9,379 nucleotides of DNA from JAQGMO01 sp050954505 (lineage in GTDB: Bacteria; Pseudomonadota; Gammaproteobacteria; Burkholderiales; Burkholderiaceae_D). A model generated the notes under the pieces. It did not search any database. It saw only the letters and a list, made by a program, of their open reading frames with translations, and was not told the DNA's origin. Each line of letters begins with the position of its first letter. Positions within the stretch are counted from its first letter, which is position 1. The DNA is taken from assembly GCA_050954505.1 (NCBI GenBank), contig JBPBPY010000177.1:1-9379 (forward strand). The letters are read 5' to 3'. The translations under genes were made by a program, and so were the position numbers. Below, one piece after another: positions 5,828 through 9,379 of this stretch.

Positions 5828-5986
5828 TGCTGACATCGTAAAGTCGCTATATTTTTTAATAAGCGCAATGCTTATGATTTAACGATGAACGATGTGTTAT
5901 TTGAGTTTAGCAGCGCGACGCAACAAGTGTTTGCGTATTTAAACGGATTTAAAATCCATCGGCAGGGATAGTCAGTGAGCGTCGAT

Positions 5987-6008
5987 TTGTGCAACAAATA
6001 TTGCGCAA
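5987..6008. promoter_or_regulatory. Paired TTGYGCAA boxes upstream of kup
   Basis: TTGTGCAA (5987-5994) and TTGCGCAA (6001-6008) are two near-identical octamers 14 bp apart start to start; the second is a perfect palindrome. They sit 76-97 bp before the chosen kup start and downstream of the best -10 candidate. They could be a repressor site or chance in AT-rich DNA. The regulator is unknown. Confidence 0.25.
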
Positions 6009-6074
6009 ATTTCTTGCTGGGCACGGGCATTCGTCTGGCGATCCGTTAAGATGCTGTTCTCCCCAGGGAAAATC

Positions 6075-6079
6075 AGGTG
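6075..6079 (+). promoter_or_regulatory. Ribosome binding site supporting the TTG start of kup
   Basis: AGGTG (6075-6079) ends 4 nt before TTG 6084, while the upstream ATG at 6051 has no recognisable Shine-Dalgarno sequence. Confidence 0.5.
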
Positions 6080-6083
6080 TCCT

Positions 6084-7970
6084 TTGTCCGCAGATGCACA
6101 TAAGAATACAAAAACCAGTCTTGCAACGCTGACCATCGCTGCAATCGGTATCGTTTATGGCGATATCGGCACCAGCCCGTTGTATACGATGAAAGAGGTG
6201 TTTTCGGTCGAGCACGGCATTGCACTGAATTTTGCCAATATTGTTGGCGTGGTGTCGCTGATTTTCTGGGCCCTGGCCATCATCGTTTCCCTTAAATATG
6301 TCACGCTGATGCTGCGCGCGAACAACCGCGGCGAGGGCGGCATCATGGCGCTGACCGCATTGGCGATGGCGTCGGTGACGAGCAAGTCGCGCTGGCATTA
6401 TCCGGTCATGCTGCTGGGCATGATGGGTACCGGTTTGCTGTATGGCGATGGAGTGATCACGCCAGCCATTTCCGTTCTGTCGGCCATCGAGGGTCTGGAA
6501 GTGGCGACACCGGCGCTCAAGCCCTATGTGGTGCCGCTGACAATTGCAATCCTGCTTGGCCTGTACATGGTGCAGAAAAAGGGCACGGCGGGGATTGGCA
6601 AATGGTTCGGGCCGATCGTGCTGGTGTGGTTCGCCAGCCTGGCTGGCATGGGCATTGTGAACATCATCGACAACCATGAAATCCTGCATGCCTTGAATCC
6701 CTGGTATGCCGCAAGCTTCATGTTGCGCAATGGCTGGCTGGCTTTTGTGGTGCTGGGTGCGGTGGTGCTGGCGGTCACCGGTGCCGAGGCGCTGTATGCG
6801 GACATGAGCCATTTCGGCAAGCAGCCGGTGCGGCTGGCATGGTTCCTGGTGGCGTTTCCTGCGCTGGCCTTGAATTATTTTGGCCAGGGCGCGCTGCTGC
6901 TGACCAATCCTGGGGCGGTAAGCAATCCCTTTTATCAGCAGCTTGGTCCGTGGAGCATTTATCCGCTGGTGGTGCTGTCGACCATGGCAACGGTGATTGC
7001 GTCGCAAGCGACGATTTCGGCGGCGTTTTCGATTACCCAGCAAGCCATTTCGCTGGGCTTCCTGCCGCGCATGCGGGTGATCTATACATCGGACCGCGAG
7101 ATTGGCCAGATCTACATCCCGCTGGTGAACTGGGTGCAGCTGACCGCCGTGGTGCTGGCGGTGGTGGGCTTCGGGTCGTCTTCGGCGCTGGCTTCGGCTT
7201 ACGGCATCGCGGCGACGGCGACCATGCTGACGACCACCATCCTGACCTATTTCGTGGTGCGTTTTCGCTGGCGTTACAACCTGCTGTTGTGCTGGCTGGC
7301 GACCGGTTTCTTTTTTGTCATCGATGTGACCCTGTTCTCAGCCACGTCGTTGAAGATCGTCAGCGGCGGCTGGTTTCCCTTGCTGATCAGCGCAGGCATG
7401 GTAACGCTGATGCTGACCTGGAAGACGGGACGTGAACTGGTGTTCGACAACCTCAAGCGCCATGCCATTCCACTCAATGACTTTTTGCAATCGCTGTTTG
7501 TCAGCCCGCCGCACCGGGTCGATGGCACCGGCATCTTTTTCCGCGCCGACGGCGATGGCGTGCCGCATGCAATGCTGCACAATCTGCTGCACAACAAGGT
7601 GCTGCATGAGCGCACGATTTTCCTGACCGTCTTCAACATGGACATTCCAACCGTGCCCACCGGCGAGCGGGTGCTGGTGACGGAACTGGGCCACGACTGC
7701 TACCAGATCAATGTCCAGTATGGTTTCAAGGATGAGCGCGACATTCCGCTGGCATTGCAGATGTGCAGCGAGCACGGCCTGGAGTTCGACATGATGGAGA
7801 CCTCGTTCTTCATCGCGCGCCAGACCGTGATTTCGCGTGTTGGTGGCGGCATGTCGCATTGGCGAGAAGTGTTTTTTGCTGCCATGTCGCGCAATGCCCG
7901 CGATGCGGCCGACTATTTCCGCGTGCCGCCCAACCGGGTCATCGAGCTCGGCACCCAGGTGGAAATCTGA
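6084..7970 (+). CDS. kup: Low-affinity potassium transporter Kup (KUP/HAK/KT family)
   Basis: 628 residues from the TTG start (639 from ATG 6051). Kup is an inner-membrane K+ uptake protein, probably a K+/H+ symporter, important in acidic or low-turgor conditions. The family signatures are present: YGDIGTSPLYT at residues 25-35, RANNRGEGG at 78-86 and YGDGVITPAISVLSA at 120-134. Many hydrophobic helices follow (12 are usual in the family). A cytoplasmic C-terminal domain begins near ELVFDNLKRHAIPLNDFL and runs to the stop, with the typical SFFIARQ stretch. TTG is chosen because the resulting MSADAHKNTKTSLATLTIAAIG mirrors the N terminus of E. coli Kup (MSTDNKQSL...) and the length is closer to the usual 620-630. 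It also has AGGTG upstream. The ATG at 6051 remains possible. No other K+ gene is adjacent. Identity is certain; only the start is in doubt. Confidence 0.96.
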   Translation: MSADAHKNTKTSLATLTIAAIGIVYGDIGTSPLYTMKEVFSVEHGIALNFANIVGVVSLIFWALAIIVSLKYVTLMLRANNRGEGGIMALTALAMASVTSKSRWHYPVMLLGMMGTGLLYGDGVITPAISVLSAIEGLEVATPALKPYVVPLTIAILLGLYMVQKKGTAGIGKWFGPIVLVWFASLAGMGIVNIIDNHEILHALNPWYAASFMLRNGWLAFVVLGAVVLAVTGAEALYADMSHFGKQPVRLAWFLVAFPALALNYFGQGALLLTNPGAVSNPFYQQLGPWSIYPLVVLSTMATVIASQATISAAFSITQQAISLGFLPRMRVIYTSDREIGQIYIPLVNWVQLTAVVLAVVGFGSSSALASAYGIAATATMLTTTILTYFVVRFRWRYNLLLCWLATGFFFVIDVTLFSATSLKIVSGGWFPLLISAGMVTLMLTWKTGRELVFDNLKRHAIPLNDFLQSLFVSPPHRVDGTGIFFRADGDGVPHAMLHNLLHNKVLHERTIFLTVFNMDIPTVPTGERVLVTELGHDCYQINVQYGFKDERDIPLALQMCSEHGLEFDMMETSFFIARQTVISRVGGGMSHWREVFFAAMSRNARDAADYFRVPPNRVIELGTQVEI

Positions 7971-8061
7971 TCGTTTTTTCGAGCCGGACGCCACGCTTGA
8001 AATCTGCATGGCTGTAGCCACCAATAATCAATTTTTCTCTGGTACCATTTGCTCCCCCGTC

Positions 8062-8099
8062 GATGATGGGCGGCGCCGTCAACAGCGCCGCCCATCATC
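8062..8099. terminator. 15-bp perfect hairpin between kup and the GGDEF gene
   Basis: The arm GATGATGGGCGGCGC (8062-8076) and its exact complement (8085-8099) enclose an 8-nt loop. It lies 92 nt past the kup stop, where a terminator would be expected, but neither strand has a T-tract next to it. It may protect or help end the kup mRNA, or belong to the leader of the following gene. Confidence 0.45.
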
Positions 8100-8105
8100 C
8101 TGCTG

Positions 8106-8138
8106 CGACTTGGTGCTGCCTGCATCGGGCAGCAGTCG
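8106..8138 (+). promoter_or_regulatory. Second hairpin just before the GGDEF ribosome binding site
   Basis: TGCTGCC (8114-8120) pairs with GGCAGCA (8128-8134) around a 7-nt loop. CGAC (8106-8109) pairs with GTCG (8135-8138), with a 4-nt bulge on the left side. It ends 8 nt before the Shine-Dalgarno sequence and follows the larger hairpin at 8062-8099 by 6 nt. It could affect translation of the cyclase gene. Confidence 0.4.
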
Positions 8139-8146
8139 TGCTGGTT

Positions 8147-8152
8147 GAGGAG
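8147..8152 (+). promoter_or_regulatory. Ribosome binding site fixing the GTG start of the GGDEF gene
   Basis: GAGGAG (8147-8152) stands 7 nt before GTG 8160. An upstream in-frame TTG at 8145 overlaps this box and has none of its own. Confidence 0.85.
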
Positions 8153-8159
8153 AGCAACC

Positions 8160-9266
8160 GTGAGCCATGCTCATGATGAGAAAAAGCGCTGCATCCTGAC
8201 CGTCGACGACGACCGGGTCCTGCTGGCCAAGCTCGAGCGCGGCATGCGCGATGCCGGCTATGACGTCATGCAGGGCAGCTCGGGCGAGCAGGCGCTGCAG
8301 CTGATTGCCGAACGCCAGCCGGATCTGGCCATCCTGGATATTTCGATGCCGGGCATGTCAGGCATCGAACTGGCGCACCACCTGCAACGGCAGACGACGA
8401 TACCGTTCATTTTCCTGTCGTCGTATGATGATGCCCATACCGCCAGGCAGGCCGCTGCCAATGGCGCCATGGGATACCTGGTCAAGCCGGCATCGATCGC
8501 ACATCTGGTGCCGGCCATCGAAGCAGCGCTGGTGCGTGCCGAGGAACTCTGCCGCTTGCGCCGCACCAGCGTCGAACAGGCCGTGGCGCTGGAGACCGGC
8601 CGGCTGGTCAGCGAATTGATGCGCAAACAGCTCGAACAATTGTCCGATTATCACACCGGTGAAATCCGCAAGCTGACTCAGCGCCTCGACCTGGCCCAGC
8701 GCAATGCCATGATGACCACTGCCCATGTGCGCGAGCTGGCCCGCATTGCCAGCCACGACAGCTTGACCGAACTGCCGAACCGCAACTGGCTCATGTCCTA
8801 CCTGCCGCAGGCGCTGGAACGTGCCGGCCAGCGCGGCGCCATGCTGGCTGTGCTGTACCTCGACCTCGATGGTTTCAAACTGGTCAACGACAGCCGTGGC
8901 CACCCGGCGGGCGATGAATTGCTGCGCGCGGCAGCGCTGCGCATGCGCTCGGCCCTCAAGCCAGGTGACCACATCGTGCGCCACGGCGGTGACGAGTTCA
9001 TCATCGTGATCGAAAACGTGTTCCACCGCAGCGACGCTGCCCATGTGGCGCAGCGCATGGCCGACGTGCTGAAAAATCCCTTCGAGCTGTGCCATGGCCG
9101 CAGCAAGGTCGGCGCTTCGATCGGCATCAGCCTGTATCCCGAGGATGGTGTCAATCCGGAGCAGCTGCTGCGCTGCGCCGACCTGGCCATGTACCAGGCA
9201 AAAGGCAGCGGCAAGGGGCGCCACCGGTTTTACGACACTTCGCTGGAACTGGTGTCGAGATCCTGA
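8160..9266 (+). CDS. Response regulator diguanylate cyclase (REC-GGDEF)
   Basis: 368 residues from GTG. Residues about 10-125 are a receiver domain: acidic pocket D16/D17 (ILTVDDD), phospho-acceptor D60 (AILDISMPG), S87 and the conserved K109 (YLVKP). Residues about 126-195 form a helical, probably coiled-coil, signalling linker. Residues about 199-360 are a GGDEF domain. It starts HDSLTELPNR and has YLDLDGFK (metal ligand D235) and NDSRGHPAGDELL. The active-site loop is intact as GGDEF (276-280), so it should make c-di-GMP from two GTP once phosphorylated and dimerised. The inhibitory I-site RxxD is altered: the position five residues before GGDEF reads KPGD (267-270), so product feedback may be weak. 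No EAL or membrane segment is present, so it acts in the cytoplasm. No sensor kinase lies in the window; the partner is unknown. The gap after kup is 189 nt with two hairpins, so co-transcription is doubtful. Confidence 0.93.
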   Translation: MSHAHDEKKRCILTVDDDRVLLAKLERGMRDAGYDVMQGSSGEQALQLIAERQPDLAILDISMPGMSGIELAHHLQRQTTIPFIFLSSYDDAHTARQAAANGAMGYLVKPASIAHLVPAIEAALVRAEELCRLRRTSVEQAVALETGRLVSELMRKQLEQLSDYHTGEIRKLTQRLDLAQRNAMMTTAHVRELARIASHDSLTELPNRNWLMSYLPQALERAGQRGAMLAVLYLDLDGFKLVNDSRGHPAGDELLRAAALRMRSALKPGDHIVRHGGDEFIIVIENVFHRSDAAHVAQRMADVLKNPFELCHGRSKVGASIGISLYPEDGVNPEQLLRCADLAMYQAKGSGKGRHRFYDTSLELVSRS

Positions 9267-9293
9267 TGCCGCAAGCGGGCCTGGGCTGCGGCA
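9267..9293 (+). terminator. Weak hairpin directly after the GGDEF gene
   Basis: TGCCGCA (9267-9273) and TGCGGCA (9287-9293) pair perfectly over 7 bp around a 13-nt loop, starting at the base after the stop codon. No T-tract follows, so its role in termination is uncertain. Confidence 0.3.
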
Positions 9294-9368
9294 AACAGCA
9301 GATGCGGCAGCGGGGAGTTCGTTTGCATTGGCCGCTGCAACAGCAACAAGGTAGTGCGCCCGATGCAG

Positions 9369-9377
9369 TGCTATGAT
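9369..9377 (+). promoter_or_regulatory. Candidate extended -10 promoter at the right edge
   Basis: TGCTATGAT gives an extended -10 (TGn plus TATGAT, five of six matches). No -35 resembling TTGACA lies 16-18 bp upstream, which extended -10 promoters can tolerate. It would drive a plus-strand gene beyond the window. Confidence 0.35.
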
Positions 9378-9379
9378 TG

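Larger units (their letters stand above)
5754..6083. other. 330-bp divergent intergenic region between the HhH gene and kup
   Basis: This AT-rich stretch must hold both promoters. For the HhH gene (minus strand) a weak pair is TTTACG (5837-5842) and CATAAA (5812-5817), 19 bp apart, with the -10 inside the spacer of the long inverted repeat 5783-5827. For kup (plus strand) the best -10 is TAAAAT (5950-5955), five of six matches but with no good -35. It overlaps the palindrome GGATTTAAAATCC (5945-5957). A perfect 6-bp inverted repeat lies at 5859-5864 with 5870-5875, and a pair of TTGYGCAA boxes at 5987-6008. I see no c-di-AMP riboswitch (ydaO type) or other known leader class before kup, judged by eye. 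Confidence 0.4.

Noticed and set aside
5949..7043. 364-codon minus-strand frame antisense to kup
   Set aside because: His/Gln/Arg-rich shadow of the kup coding sequence, with no domain.
7971..7990. T-run after the kup stop as a terminator
   Set aside because: The TTTTTT at 7974-7979 has no stable hairpin before it on the plus strand.
8358..9224. 288-codon minus-strand frame antisense to the GGDEF gene
   Set aside because: Shadow frame; the plus strand carries full receiver and GGDEF motifs.

Overview
The window looks like chromosomal DNA of a betaproteobacterium, most likely family Oxalobacteraceae (order Burkholderiales; Herbaspirillum, Collimonas and Janthinobacterium relatives). This is inferred from the style of the proteins, above all the stand-alone type-2 LeuA, the Kup potassium transporter and a NYN/OST-HTH protein with a long Ala/Pro/Lys-rich tail, and from GC-rich genes separated by more AT-rich gaps. 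I could not run a search to confirm the taxon. No transposase, integrase, phage gene, CRISPR array, rRNA or tRNA is visible.

Layout, left to right. Bases 1-249 (+) are the C-terminal end of an alpha/beta hydrolase. It converges, across a 64-bp gap, on a 633-residue predicted RNA-processing protein (314-2215, -) with a NYN (PIN-like) nuclease domain, an OST-HTH/LOTUS RNA-binding domain and about 360 residues of low-complexity tail. A 577-bp gap follows, with a candidate promoter for the NYN gene and a good hairpin-plus-T-tract terminator for leuA. leuA (2793-4499, -) encodes 2-isopropylmalate synthase. Upstream of it is an 897-bp gap holding a candidate promoter with a perfect TTGACA box about 400 nt before leuA, and two tandem 132-bp copies of a palindromic element whose stems differ by compensatory base changes. 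Beyond that lies a small exported helix-hairpin-helix protein (5397-5753, -). A 330-bp divergent region then separates it from kup (6084-7970, +, best read from a TTG start), followed by a response-regulator diguanylate cyclase (8160-9266, +, GTG start). The last bases may be the promoter of the next gene.

The genes do not form one pathway: they cover leucine synthesis, K+ uptake, c-di-GMP signalling, RNA metabolism and a ComEA-like DNA-binding protein. Each has its own non-coding flank, so this reads as core genome made of single-gene units rather than a defence or mobile island. The least explained part is the tandem hairpin pair at 5027-5339. The stem covariation with fully conserved apical loops suggests selection on a folded RNA (or cruciform) rather than on a protein.
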